DNA of 64,000 bases from NCBI RefSeq assembly GCF_014874095.1, contig NZ_JADBEB010000001.1, positions 3,658,001 to 3,722,000 on the forward strand, written 5' to 3'. Position 1 is the stretch's first letter. Each line of letters starts with the position of its first letter. This stretch comes from Plantactinospora soyae. Its GTDB lineage: Bacteria > Actinomycetota > Actinomycetes > Mycobacteriales > Micromonosporaceae. The notes below the pieces were generated by a model. That model did no database searches. It was not told the DNA's origin and saw only the letters and a list, made by a program, of their open reading frames with translations. This document shows positions 1-9,000 of the stretch, in pieces. The position numbers were made by a program, and so were the translations under genes.

Positions 1-483
1 GTCGCGGCGATCACCGGGTACGCCCTCGGTGGCGGCTGCGAACTGGCGCTGGCCTGCGACTGGCGGGTGGTCGCCGAGGACGCGAAGCTCGGTCAGCCGG
101 AGATCAAGCTCGGCATCATCCCGGGTGCGGGCGGTACGCAGCGGCTGGCCCGGCTGATCGGGCCGGCCCGGGCCAAGGATCTGATCATGTCCGGTCGGAT
201 GGTCGACGCGGCGGAGGCGCTCCGGATCGGGCTCGCCGACCGGGTGGTACCGGCCGACCAGGTGTACGCCGAGGCGGTCGCGCTGGTGCGGCCGTACCTG
301 AACGGTCCGGCCCAGGCGCTGCGGGCGGCGAAGCTGGCGGTCGACGGCGGCCTGGAGATGGATCTCGCCTCCGGGCTGGCCTGGGAGAGCCAGCTCTTCG
401 CGGCGCTGTTCGCCACCGACGACCGCCGCGAGGGGATGACCGCCTTCGTCGAGAAGCGCACACCGGGCTTCACCGGCCGCTAG
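1..483 (+). CDS. Enoyl-CoA hydratase/isomerase (crotonase) family, 5' end outside window
   Basis: The reading frame is open from base 1 and stops with TAG at 481-483, so only about the C-terminal 160 residues are present. The fragment carries the crotonase core: GGGCELALACD with the first catalytic Glu, then GQPEI with the second catalytic Glu, followed by PGAGGTQRL. Family knowledge: these cytosolic enzymes hydrate 2-enoyl-CoA thioesters in fatty-acid or branched-chain acid breakdown. Both acid residues are kept, so an active hydratase is expected. The exact substrate cannot be read from the sequence. The next gene starts 160 bp downstream with its own ribosome binding site. Confidence 0.93.
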   Translation, partial: VAAITGYALGGGCELALACDWRVVAEDAKLGQPEIKLGIIPGAGGTQRLARLIGPARAKDLIMSGRMVDAAEALRIGLADRVVPADQVYAEAVALVRPYLNGPAQALRAAKLAVDGGLEMDLASGLAWESQLFAALFATDDRREGMTAFVEKRTPGFTGR

Positions 484-550
484 CCCGAGCGGTAGGGCCG
501 CTAGCCGGGCGGGTACGGCCGCTCGGCCAGCGGACGCCACATCGACCGTA

Positions 551-583
551 GGTGAGTATTCTTCGCGTTCAACCTGACTCACC
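551..583. promoter_or_regulatory. Inverted repeat GGTGAGT/ACTCACC in the 160-bp intergenic gap
   Basis: Perfect 7-bp arms (551-557 and 577-583) surround a 19-nt A/T-richer spacer between the hydratase stop and the next start. It could be a weak terminator or an operator; nothing decides between them. Confidence 0.25.
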
Positions 584-643
584 GGTAACCTCGCAGCAAT
601 CAATGCGGCCCAGTGGCAGGCACGGCGGACGACAGGAGCGGCG

Positions 644-2266
644 ATGACCGGACGGATCGAAGGACACGGCGGTGACCTGGCCCTGGCGGCCCTGCGGGCG
701 TACGGCGTGCGGGAGATGTTCACCCTCTCCGGTGGCCACGTCTTCCCGCTGTACGACGCGGCGCACCGTACCGACTTTCCGATCTACGACGTCCGGCACG
801 AGCAGTCCGCGGTCTTCGCCGCCGAGGCGGTCGCCAAGTTGCAGCGCCGGCCGGGTCTGGCCGTACTGACCGCCGGACCCGGGGTCACCAATGGCATCTC
901 CGGGCTGACCAGTGCGTTCTTCAACGCCTCCCCGGTGATGGTGCTCGGCGGCAGGGCTCCGGCGTTCCGCTGGGGCGCGGGCAGCCTCCAGGAGATCGAC
1001 CACGTACCCCTGGTCGCGCCGGTGACCAAGCACGCGGCCACGGTGTGGTCCACCGACGACGTACCCGGGGCGGTCTCGGCCGCGCTCACCGAGGCGCTGA
1101 CCCCGCACCGCGGGCCGGTCTTCCTGGACCTGCCGCTGGAAGTCGTCTTCTCCACCGGCGAGACCGACCCGCTGGTCGCGGCGGCCGTCCCCGTCGTCGA
1201 GCCGGACCCGGACCAGGTCGCCGAGGCGGCCCGGCTGATCGCCGCCGCCGAGCGGCCGGTCATCATCGCCGGTTCCGACGTCTACGCCGGGGACGCGGTC
1301 GCGGCGCTGCGGGAGGCCGCCGAGGCGCTCCGGGTGCCGGTCTTCACCAACGGGATGGGCCGGGGCGCGCTGCCGCCGGGGCACTCGCTCGGCTTCGCCA
1401 AGGCCCGCCGGGCGGCACTCGGCGGTGCCGACCTGGTCGTGGTGATCGGTACCCCGCTCGACTTCCGGCTCGGCTTCGGCGAGTTCTCCGGCGCCCGGGT
1501 GGTGCACATCGTCGACGCGCCGACCCAGCGGGCCACCCACGTCGAGCCGGCCGTCAGCCCCGCCGGTGACCTGCGACTGATCCTCTCGGCGCTGGCCGAG
1601 TACTCCGGCGACCGGGCCGACCACGAGTCGTGGATCGCCGAGCTGCGTACCGCCGAGGACGCCGCCCGGGAACGGGACGCGGCGGCGATGGCGGCGGAGA
1701 GCGACCCGATCAAACCGGCCCGGGTCTACGGCGAACTGCGCCGGGTCCTGGCGCCGGACGCGGTCACCATCGGCGACGGTGGCGACTTCGTCTCGTACGC
1801 CGGGCGTTACCTGGAGCCGGCCCAGCCGGGTACCTGGCTGGACCCGGGCCCGTACGGCTGCCTCGGCACCGGCATGGGGTACGCGATGGGGGCCCGGGTG
1901 AGCTACCCGGACCGGCAGATCTGCGTACTGATGGGCGACGGCGCGGCCGGTTTCTCGCTGATGGACGTCGAGTCGCTGGTCCGGCAGAAGCTGCCCGTGG
2001 TGATCGTGGTCGGCAACAACGGCATCTGGGGCCTGGAGAAGCACCCGATGCGCGGCATGTACGGCTACGACGTCGCCGCCGACCTCCAGCCCGAACTCCG
2101 GTACGACCAGGTGGTGACCGCGATGGGCGGGGCCGGCGAAACCGTGTCGAAGGCCGCCGACCTGGGAGCGGCGCTGGAGCGGGCCTTCGATGCCGGCGTT
2201 CCGTACCTGGTCAACGTCCTCACCGACCCGACCGACGCCTATCCCCGCTCCTCCAACCTCGCCTGA
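644..2266 (+). CDS. Thiamine-diphosphate enzyme, acetolactate-synthase-like
   Basis: 540 residues with the three-domain ThDP enzyme plan. The N-terminal domain has RHEQSAVFAAEA, with the catalytic Glu at about residue 53, and TAGPGVTNG. The C-terminal cofactor motif is GDGAAGF near residue 430, ending in NN about 25-30 residues later. The central GAGSLQEID segment resembles both acetolactate synthase and 2-hydroxyacyl-CoA lyase, so the reaction (pyruvate condensation or C-C lyase) is open. It is shorter than typical biosynthetic IlvB and has no IlvN partner nearby, which argues against the main branched-chain enzyme. Start: AGGAG at 634-638, 5 nt before ATG. The 3' end overlaps the opposing membrane-protein frame by 28 nt. 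Confidence 0.85.
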   Translation: MTGRIEGHGGDLALAALRAYGVREMFTLSGGHVFPLYDAAHRTDFPIYDVRHEQSAVFAAEAVAKLQRRPGLAVLTAGPGVTNGISGLTSAFFNASPVMVLGGRAPAFRWGAGSLQEIDHVPLVAPVTKHAATVWSTDDVPGAVSAALTEALTPHRGPVFLDLPLEVVFSTGETDPLVAAAVPVVEPDPDQVAEAARLIAAAERPVIIAGSDVYAGDAVAALREAAEALRVPVFTNGMGRGALPPGHSLGFAKARRAALGGADLVVVIGTPLDFRLGFGEFSGARVVHIVDAPTQRATHVEPAVSPAGDLRLILSALAEYSGDRADHESWIAELRTAEDAARERDAAAMAAESDPIKPARVYGELRRVLAPDAVTIGDGGDFVSYAGRYLEPAQPGTWLDPGPYGCLGTGMGYAMGARVSYPDRQICVLMGDGAAGFSLMDVESLVRQKLPVVIVVGNNGIWGLEKHPMRGMYGYDVAADLQPELRYDQVVTAMGGAGETVSKAADLGAALERAFDAGVPYLVNVLTDPTDAYPRSSNLA

Positions 2267-4026
2267 CCCCCGCTCGCTGGTTGGTTAGGAAGGGCCCCTT
2301 CTTCTACAAAAAGCGATAACAAGGGGCCCTTCCTTACCGGGGGTTCGACGGCGACGGTGAGGTCGATCACCCGCAGCGGCTGTACGGGGGTGGGGGTGTG
2401 CGCCGGTTCCGGCCCAGTGCCGGTCCCGGCGGGGCGGGGCGGCCGTTGTCCGGCCGCGAGGAGCGGCAGCAGGAGTACGCCGAGGACGAACGGGGCGGCC
2501 ATGTAGCGGGCGGCCTGCGCGTTGTTGACGAGCAGTACCGAGAGTTGGTTACCGGCGCTCAGGGTGGCCAGCGTCAGCAGCGCCCGGTCCCGACGCCGCC
2601 AGGCCAGCAGGCCGACCGTCAGGTACGCCAGGTAGGCCCAGGTCGCACCCCGCCACAGCAGCCACTCCGGCTCGGTGATCAACCGGCTCAGCCGGTCCGC
2701 CACCCGGGCGGCCCGGTCACTGAGTGGCTGGCTGTACGCCACGGCGCGGACCCCGGCGTCGCGGAACTTCGGATCCCGGTCGAGATAGATCGGCAACGCC
2801 CAGGCGGTCGGGTTGACCCGCAGCCCGCCGGACGGCGTGGGCCGCCACGCGATTGAGCTCCGGCAGGCGCGGGCGGCCAGCACCGTACCCGGTGATCTGC
2901 GGACCAGCCGCCACCAGGCCGACAGCAGTTCGTCCCGGTGCGTCGCCGCGGCCCGGCGGTCGAAATCGGGGTGGTAGACGGTGGGGTCGACGGTGTGGCA
3001 GGTCGCCGACCGGCGCCAGTGCGCCAGCGGGGCCACCCTTGCCAGCAGGGCCGCATCCGCCGCCGGCAGGTCCATCGGGTCTGCGGCGTAGCCGATCGCG
3101 AGGTCGGAGAGGAACGCCTCGTAGGCGACGATGGACTCGCTGTCCCGGACCCCGAGGGTCGGCAGCAGGACCCAGTTGGTCGCCAGCGCGGCCGTGGCGG
3201 CCAGCATCCCGGCCAGCAGGACCCGGAGCGCGGCGCCGCGCAGCAGCCACACGACCAGTGCGGTGACGACCGCGACCACCAGGAAGCCGTTCTGCCGGAA
3301 CAGGCAGATCAGGGTCAGCTCGACCAGAATGGCGCCGAACAGCACCCGGGGCAACGGGTGGGGGGCGTCGTTCCGGCATCTCCGGGCGGCAGCCGGGCCC
3401 GTCCGGTCGGCGGGCGGGCGCGTCGGCTGGTGGGTCGGGCCCGTCGGCTGGTGGGTCGGATGGTCCGGGTCGTCGGTCGGGCCGGGGCCGTCGGTGGTCG
3501 GCCGGCGGGCGACCAGCCGGGCCACGGTGCCGAGCAGGAAGACGTGGCAGATGACGAACGGCACGTCCTTCCAGACGCAGACCACGAAAGTGCCGACCGG
3601 TGGCAGCGCGACGACGGCGACCGCCGCCGCGATCCAGCCCCAGTTCGGCCCGCCGAGCCGGCGCAGACCGGTGACCGCGTACGCCAGGCCGGCCGCCAGG
3701 GCACAGGTCTGGGCCAGGGTGAGTACGCCGATCCCGCCGGTGAGCCGCATCGACACCCAGACCAGGCCGGTGTACGTGACCGGGTGATGGGTGTTCCAGT
3801 TGCCGCTGCTGGCCTGCCAGACGTGGTCGAGCGAGTCCGGACTGAACAGGCCGGGATACCGGGCGACCCACCAGAACAGCAGCACGGCCTGGGCGAGGCC
3901 GTAGGTGGTCAGGCCGAACAGCATGCGTCGACCCGGTAGCCGGCCCCACCGTCGCACCGGCGCGGCGCCCGGTGCCGCCGGTCCGCCCGCCGGCCATGCC
4001 GGCCCGGCCACCACCCCGTGTGCCAT
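2239..4026 (-). CDS. Polytopic membrane protein, DUF6020/GT-C-like
   Basis: 595 residues with many hydrophobic segments. Early features are a conserved-looking FSPDSLDHVWQ...HHPVTYT stretch and a later WKDVPFVICHVF stretch, which resemble DUF6020-type membrane proteins and more loosely GT-C glycosyltransferases. No catalytic function can be assigned. A Pro/Thr/His-rich insert with a PTHQPTG/PTHQPTR repeat lies between membrane segments. The last ~35 residues are unusual: the frame reads through hairpin repeat copy 1 (giving VRKGPLLSLFVEEGALPN) and ends inside the 3' end of the opposing ThDP gene. This suggests the repeat displaced the original stop. The start ATG at 4026 has a purine-rich stretch upstream; an internal ATG (MLFGL) about 35 codons in is an alternative. 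Confidence 0.72.
   Translation of the reverse strand: MAHGVVAGPAWPAGGPAAPGAAPVRRWGRLPGRRMLFGLTTYGLAQAVLLFWWVARYPGLFSPDSLDHVWQASSGNWNTHHPVTYTGLVWVSMRLTGGIGVLTLAQTCALAAGLAYAVTGLRRLGGPNWGWIAAAVAVVALPPVGTFVVCVWKDVPFVICHVFLLGTVARLVARRPTTDGPGPTDDPDHPTHQPTGPTHQPTRPPADRTGPAAARRCRNDAPHPLPRVLFGAILVELTLICLFRQNGFLVVAVVTALVVWLLRGAALRVLLAGMLAATAALATNWVLLPTLGVRDSESIVAYEAFLSDLAIGYAADPMDLPAADAALLARVAPLAHWRRSATCHTVDPTVYHPDFDRRAAATHRDELLSAWWRLVRRSPGTVLAARACRSSIAWRPTPSGGLRVNPTAWALPIYLDRDPKFRDAGVRAVAYSQPLSDRAARVADRLSRLITEPEWLLWRGATWAYLAYLTVGLLAWRRRDRALLTLATLSAGNQLSVLLVNNAQAARYMAAPFVLGVLLLPLLAAGQRPPRPAGTGTGPEPAHTPTPVQPLRVIDLTVAVEPPVRKGPLLSLFVEEGALPNQPASGGQARLEERG
2285..2336 (-). repeat. AGGAAGGGCCCC hairpin repeat, copy 1 (inverted orientation)
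   Basis: Perfect arms AGGAAGGGCCCCTT (2287-2300) and its complement (2321-2334) enclose a 20-nt loop. Read on the minus strand the loop contains TTATCG followed by a T-run and TGTAGAAG, matching copies 2 and 3 (16403-16455 and 52785-52838). It lies just past the stop of the ThDP gene and probably terminates it. The opposing membrane-protein frame reads through it. Confidence 0.85.
3421..3459. repeat. 21-bp in-frame tandem repeat within the membrane-protein gene
   Basis: CGTCGGCTGGTGGGTCGG occurs at 3421-3438 and 3442-3459, a period of 21 bp. On the minus strand this encodes two copies of PTHQPT plus Gly or Arg in a soluble loop. It looks like slippage in a low-complexity linker. Confidence 0.8.
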
Positions 4027-4182
4027 GCCATCCGTCCTTCGCCCCGGGCGCGGCCGCGCCGACCAGCGGTGCGAGGGGTGGTGGCACCGATCGGGGCCAT
4101 GGTACGACCGCGGCCGCCCACCGGTCCCCGGAACAGCGGACTCCCGGCGCCGGAAGGGTCGTCCGGCCGCCCACCGGCGCTC

Positions 4183-4223
4183 GTCAGCCGGCTGTCAGCG
4201 CCGAACGGACGGTGTCAGCGCCG
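4183..4223 (+). promoter_or_regulatory. GTCAGC direct repeats upstream of the ABC exporter genes
   Basis: GTCAGC occurs at 4183-4188, 4194-4199 and 4214-4219; the last two copies extend to TGTCAGCGCCG. Spacing is 11 and 20 bp. SARP-type regulators classically bind heptamer direct repeats on an 11-bp period, and a SARP-like gene lies just past the exporter. Only the first pair has ideal spacing. Confidence 0.3.
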
Positions 4224-4281
4224 GCTCAGTCGCGTTGGCCATGGTGGTGTCACCAGTGCAATCCAGTGGGGGAGAGAGTTC

Positions 4282-5256
4282 ATGAGCTACGCCATCCGGG
4301 CCGAGGGGTTGGTCAGACGCTTCGGCGCGACGACCGCGCTGGCCGGAGTGGATCTGGACGTCCGTGCCGGTACCGTGTTCGGCCTGCTCGGGCCCAACGG
4401 GGCGGGAAAGACCACGGCGGTACGGGTGCTGGCCACCCTGCTCCGGCCGGACGCCGGTACCGCCACGGTCGGCGGGTACGACGTCCTCCGGGACGCACAC
4501 CAGGTTCGTCAGGTGATCGGCCTGACCGGCCAGTACGCGTCGGTCGACGAGACCCTGACCGGCACCGAGAACCTGCTGCTGATCGGTCGACTGCTCGGGA
4601 TGTCCCGGGCCGACGCGCGGGCCCGGGCCCGGGAACTGCTCGCCGGATTCCATCTGTCGGACGCGGCGGACCGGGCCGCCAAGACGTACTCGGGCGGGAT
4701 GCGGCGCCGGTTGGACCTGGCGGCGAGCCTGGTCGGCCGGCCACGGGTGCTGTTCCTCGACGAGCCGACCACCGGGCTGGACCCGCGCAGCCGTACCGAG
4801 CTGTGGGGGATCGTGCGGGACCTGGTCGGATCGGGGGTGACCGTGCTGCTCACCACCCAGTACCTGGAGGAGGCGGACCAGCTCGCCGACGAGATCGCGG
4901 TGATCGACCACGGGCGGGTGATCGCCCAGGGGACGCCGGAGGAGCTGAAGGCCAAGACCGGTGGCCAGGCCCTGGTGGTACGCCCGAGGGATCCCGGTGA
5001 CCTGCCGGTGGTGGTCAGCGTGCTGCGGGAGGTGGCCGGGGCCGAACCTGAGCTGGTCCAGCACACCGCCACGGTGCCGGTGAACACCGACGACGTCCTG
5101 CCCACGGTGGTACGCCGGCTCGACGACGCCGAGGTCGCCGTCGCCGAGTTGGCGTTGCGCGGCGCCAGCCTGGACGAGGTCTTCCTGTCGTTGACCGGGC
5201 ACCGCACCGAGGACGAGAACTCCGCACCCGGCCAGTTGGAAGGAACGTCGGCATGA
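4282..5256 (+). CDS. DrrA-type ABC transporter ATP-binding protein
   Basis: 324 residues. Walker A GPNGAGKTT is near residues 37-45, the signature YSGGMRRR near 135 and Walker B RVLFLDEPTTGLD near 155. The usual H-loop His is replaced by Gln in LLTTQYLEEADQLAD, a variant I recall from daunorubicin-resistance (DrrA) ATPases. The C-terminal ~90 residues form the extra domain of that subfamily. Role: powers export of a hydrophobic drug or metabolite through the permease encoded next. Start chosen at 4282 (MSYAIRAEG) because a GGGGGAGAG stretch (4267-4277) lies 4-5 nt upstream and conserved sequence begins there; the open frame extends to 4018 without family resemblance. It overlaps the permease gene by ATGA, so the pair is an operon. 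Confidence 0.92.
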   Translation: MSYAIRAEGLVRRFGATTALAGVDLDVRAGTVFGLLGPNGAGKTTAVRVLATLLRPDAGTATVGGYDVLRDAHQVRQVIGLTGQYASVDETLTGTENLLLIGRLLGMSRADARARARELLAGFHLSDAADRAAKTYSGGMRRRLDLAASLVGRPRVLFLDEPTTGLDPRSRTELWGIVRDLVGSGVTVLLTTQYLEEADQLADEIAVIDHGRVIAQGTPEELKAKTGGQALVVRPRDPGDLPVVVSVLREVAGAEPELVQHTATVPVNTDDVLPTVVRRLDDAEVAVAELALRGASLDEVFLSLTGHRTEDENSAPGQLEGTSA

Positions 5257-6059
5257 CCGCGATCAGTACACCGGTTTTGGTGCCGAGCCGTCGGGTCAGC
5301 CCGCTGCTCGGCGTACGGCACACCATGACGCTGGCCTGGCGGAGCCTGGTGCAGATCAAGCACAACCCGATGGAGCTGCTCGACCTGAGCATCCAGCCGC
5401 TGATGTTCGTGCTGCTCTTCACGTACGTCTTCGGCGGCGCGATCGCGGACAGCCCGACCGACTACCTGCGGTTCATGCTGCCCGGCATCATGGTGCAGAA
5501 CGCGCTCTTCGCCACGATGACCACCGGTTTCGGGTTGAACATCGACCTGACGAAGGGGGTTTTCGACCGGCTCCGGGCGCTGCCGATCGCCCGCTGGGCG
5601 CCGCTGGCCGGTCGGATTCTCGCCGACACGGTGAAGCAGGCCTGGTCGATCGCGCTGCTGCTGGCGATCGGGATGGTGCTCGGCTTCCGGATCGGGACCG
5701 GCCCGTTCGGCGTCATCGGCGCGTTCGCCCTGCTACTCGCCTTCTCGCTGGCCGCGGCGTGGATCTCGGTACTGGTCGGCGTGCTGGTGAGCGAGCCGGA
5801 CAAGGTGCAGATCTTCGGCTTCATGGTGGTCTTCCCGCTGACCTTCACCAGCAACATCTTCGTGCCGACCGAGAGCATGCCCGGCTGGCTCCAGGCCTGG
5901 GTGAAGGTGAACCCGGTCTCCACGCTGGCCGACGCCCTACGCGGGCTGCTGGTCTCCGGTCCGGAGTCGGGGCCGATCATCACGTCGCTGCTCTGGGGAC
6001 TGGGCATCCTGGTGGTGTTCGCACCGCTGGCCGTCCGTGCGGTCCGGCGTCGGGTCTGA
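5253..6059 (+). CDS. DrrB-type ABC-2 transporter permease
   Basis: 268 residues with about six membrane segments, an ABC-2-type permease. It includes the subfamily stretch around FDRLRALPIARWAPLAGRI and a later LTFTSNIFVP segment followed by VNPVSTLADALRGLL, both familiar from DrrB/NodJ permeases. It forms the membrane channel of the exporter whose ATPase ends in the ATGA overlap at 5253. No biosynthetic cluster lies beside the pair, so it is more likely a resistance or housekeeping exporter than part of a product pathway. The stop is 22 bp from the stop of the convergent regulator gene, with no clear hairpin between. Confidence 0.92.
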   Translation: MTAISTPVLVPSRRVSPLLGVRHTMTLAWRSLVQIKHNPMELLDLSIQPLMFVLLFTYVFGGAIADSPTDYLRFMLPGIMVQNALFATMTTGFGLNIDLTKGVFDRLRALPIARWAPLAGRILADTVKQAWSIALLLAIGMVLGFRIGTGPFGVIGAFALLLAFSLAAAWISVLVGVLVSEPDKVQIFGFMVVFPLTFTSNIFVPTESMPGWLQAWVKVNPVSTLADALRGLLVSGPESGPIITSLLWGLGILVVFAPLAVRAVRRRV

Positions 6060-6081
6060 GCCGACCCCGCCATCGGCACAG

Positions 6082-9000
6082 TCAGTCGAGAGCGGCCTTG
6101 ACCAATTCGGGTAGGCCGGTCGGACTGGCGCTCGTCCGGCCGCGCGCGAACGTCTCGGTGAAGTTCGCTTCGCCGAGCGCCTCGCGCGCGGCCGTCTCGA
6201 TCCGTGGTCCGTCCAGAATGGACCAGTCGGGGCCGCCCCGGATGGCGTGCGCGGCGCCGAGCAGCAGGGCGGTCTGTTCGGGCCGACCGATCCGGAGCGC
6301 GAGATCGGCGCAGCCGACCAGCACCACGCTGATCACGGGTGCGTCGTAGAACTTCAGCGCCATCGACAGGGCCCGGTCGTGGTGCTGCCGCGAGGCCGGT
6401 AGGTCGCCGAGCGCGGCCGCCACGGCACCCTGCGACGAGGCGAGCATCGCCCGCCACTGCGGTGCCGTCGTGTGCTTGGTGGCCAGCGCGTCGGCCTGGT
6501 CCAACCGCCGCTGCGCGCCGCGAGGGTCACCCGTCGTCCGCAGGATCTCGGCGTGCTCGTGCGCGACGGCCGCCCGGCACTCGTCCGAACCGATCCGTTC
6601 GGCCTCCCGGTCGGCGTCGAGCAGCAGGGCCATCGCCCGTTCGCGCTCGCCGACCTGCCACAGCTCGTGGGCCAGTCGGATCTGCATCATCGGCAGGTCC
6701 TCGGCGGCGCCCACCACCCGCATCAGGTCCACCGCCTCGCCGTGGAACTCGGCGGCCCGTTCGTGCTCACCGCGCCGGCCGGCCAGGTCGGCCAGGGCCG
6801 AGATGGCGTACGCGGTACCCCAGCGTTCGCCTATCGTCCGGAACCCGTCGAGCGCGAGGAGCATGTCGGCCTCCGGACGCTCGTCCGGGCACCCCATGTT
6901 GAGTTCGGCGTGCGCGTGGAACGTCCGGCAGACCGCCCGGACCCACGGGTCCGGATCGTCGAAGCGGGCGACCAGCAGGTTGAGCGCCGGCTCACCCAGG
7001 TAGCACTCGAAGATCACCGACATCGGCTCGATCAGGCGCAGCAGCGGGTGGGCCTGCTCGTGCCCCTTGGCGGTCCGGCCCGCGCGGGTCAACCATTCGC
7101 TCCCGAGGCTGAGTTCGCCGCTGGTGGCGAGCAGGTTCATCGCGGTCATCATCTCCGCGACGGCGACCTGGTCCCGGGGCAGCCGGTCGACGCCGGGCAG
7201 CGCCAACGCCGGCAGCGCCAACTCGACACCCTCGACCCGCATGCCGCGCATCCACCAGTACCAGCCGAGCGCCGCGACCAGCCCGACCGCGAGCGGGGCG
7301 TTTCCGGTGGCGATCGCCCAGCGCAGGGCGGCGTGCAGGTTGTCGTGCTCGGTGCTCAGCCAGCCGAGCCAGTGCAGTTGGTCCGACCGGCGCAGTTCGG
7401 CGTCGGCGGTCCGGGCGAGGGCGAGGAAGTCGGCGGCGTGTGCCTGGCGTACCCGGTCGGTCTCACCGGCCTCGGCCAACCGGCGTAGCCCGTACTCCCG
7501 GGTGGTCTCCAGCATCCGGTAGCGCGGCTCGCCGTTGCCGCTCACCACCACCAGCGACTTGTCCACCAGTGCCGAGAGCCGGTCGAGCACGTCCGCCCGG
7601 CCCAGTACGTCGCCGGCCCCGTCGTTCTCGGCCGGTGTGTCGGTGTCGTCGGTGGCGCAGATCCGTTCGATGGCGTCCAGGGTCGCTCCGCCGGTGAACA
7701 CCGCCAGCCGGCGCCAGAGGGCCCGTTCGGCGTCGTCCAGCGGCTCCCAGCTCCAGTCGAAGACCGCGCGTAGCGTCTGGTGCCGGGGCAGCGCCGTACG
7801 GCTGCCGCCGGTGAGCAGCCGGAACCGGTCGTCCAGCCGGGCGGCGACCTGGGCCGGGGTCATCGTCCGCAGCCGGGCGGCGGCCAGTTCGATGGCGAGT
7901 GGCATCCCGTCCAGGGACCGGCAGATCTGGATCACCGGGGCGACGGTGTCGGTGTCCACCGCGAAGTCCGGGCGGGCCGCGCCGGCCCGGTCGGCCAGCA
8001 GCCGTACGGCGGGGTACGCCATCGCGGTGGCCGGGTCGGCGGTCGGCGGCGGCAGCGGCAGTGACTCGACCGGGCAGAGGGTCTCGCCGGTGATGCCGAG
8101 CGGCTCCCGGCTGGTGGCCAGCACCCGCAGCTGCGGGCAGGCGCCGAGCAGTCGCTCGGCGAGCGCGGCGGCGGCGTCGAGGACGTGTTCGCAGTTGTCG
8201 AGCAGCAGTACCACCCGGCGGGACGCGATGGCGCTGACCAGCCGGCCGACCGGATCCGCCACCTCGGGCACCAGTATCCGGTTCCGCGCGGCGGCCAGCA
8301 TTCCCTGCTCACGCAGGCCGAGCAGTTGCAGGATGGCCTGTGGGACCTCGGCGCCGTCGGTCACCGGGGCCAGTTCGACCAGCCACAGCCCGTCGAGTTC
8401 CCGGGCGAGCAGGGTACGCGCAGACTCCGTCGCCAGTCGGGTCTTGCCCGCCCCGCCCGGACCGGTCAGCGTGACGAGGCGGGACCCGGCCAGCAGCTCG
8501 GTGACCCGGCCGAGTTCCTCTTCCCGGCCGACGAAGCTGGTCAGCGGGATCGGCAGGTTCGTCGGCCGGAGCGGCTCGGCGCTCGGGGTCCGGCCGGTGA
8601 CCGGTGGCAGGGCGGCCGGCGTGCTGGCCGGCCCTGGATGGGAGGTCGGGCGGGTGGGATCGGCGTCGCGGAGCAGTTCCAGGTGCAGCGCGGCCAGTTC
8701 GGGCGCGGGTTCCGTACCGAGGGTCTCGGCCAGCGTGCTCCGCAGTCGGGCGTACGCGGCCAGGGCCTCGGCCGGCCGGTCGGTGGCCCGCAACGCGCGG
8801 ATGAGCTGTCCGGCGAAGCGTTCCCGGACGGGGTGGGCCCGAGCCAGGGCGTGGAGTTCCGGCACCAGTGCGGCGGCCTCACCCGAGGCGAGTCGGGCGT
8901 CGATCCGCTGTTCGGTGGCGGTGAGCCGCAGCTCGTCGAGCCGGGCCGCCGGTCCACGGGCGAAGTCGGCGTGCGCGACGTCGGCCAGTGCCGGCCCACG

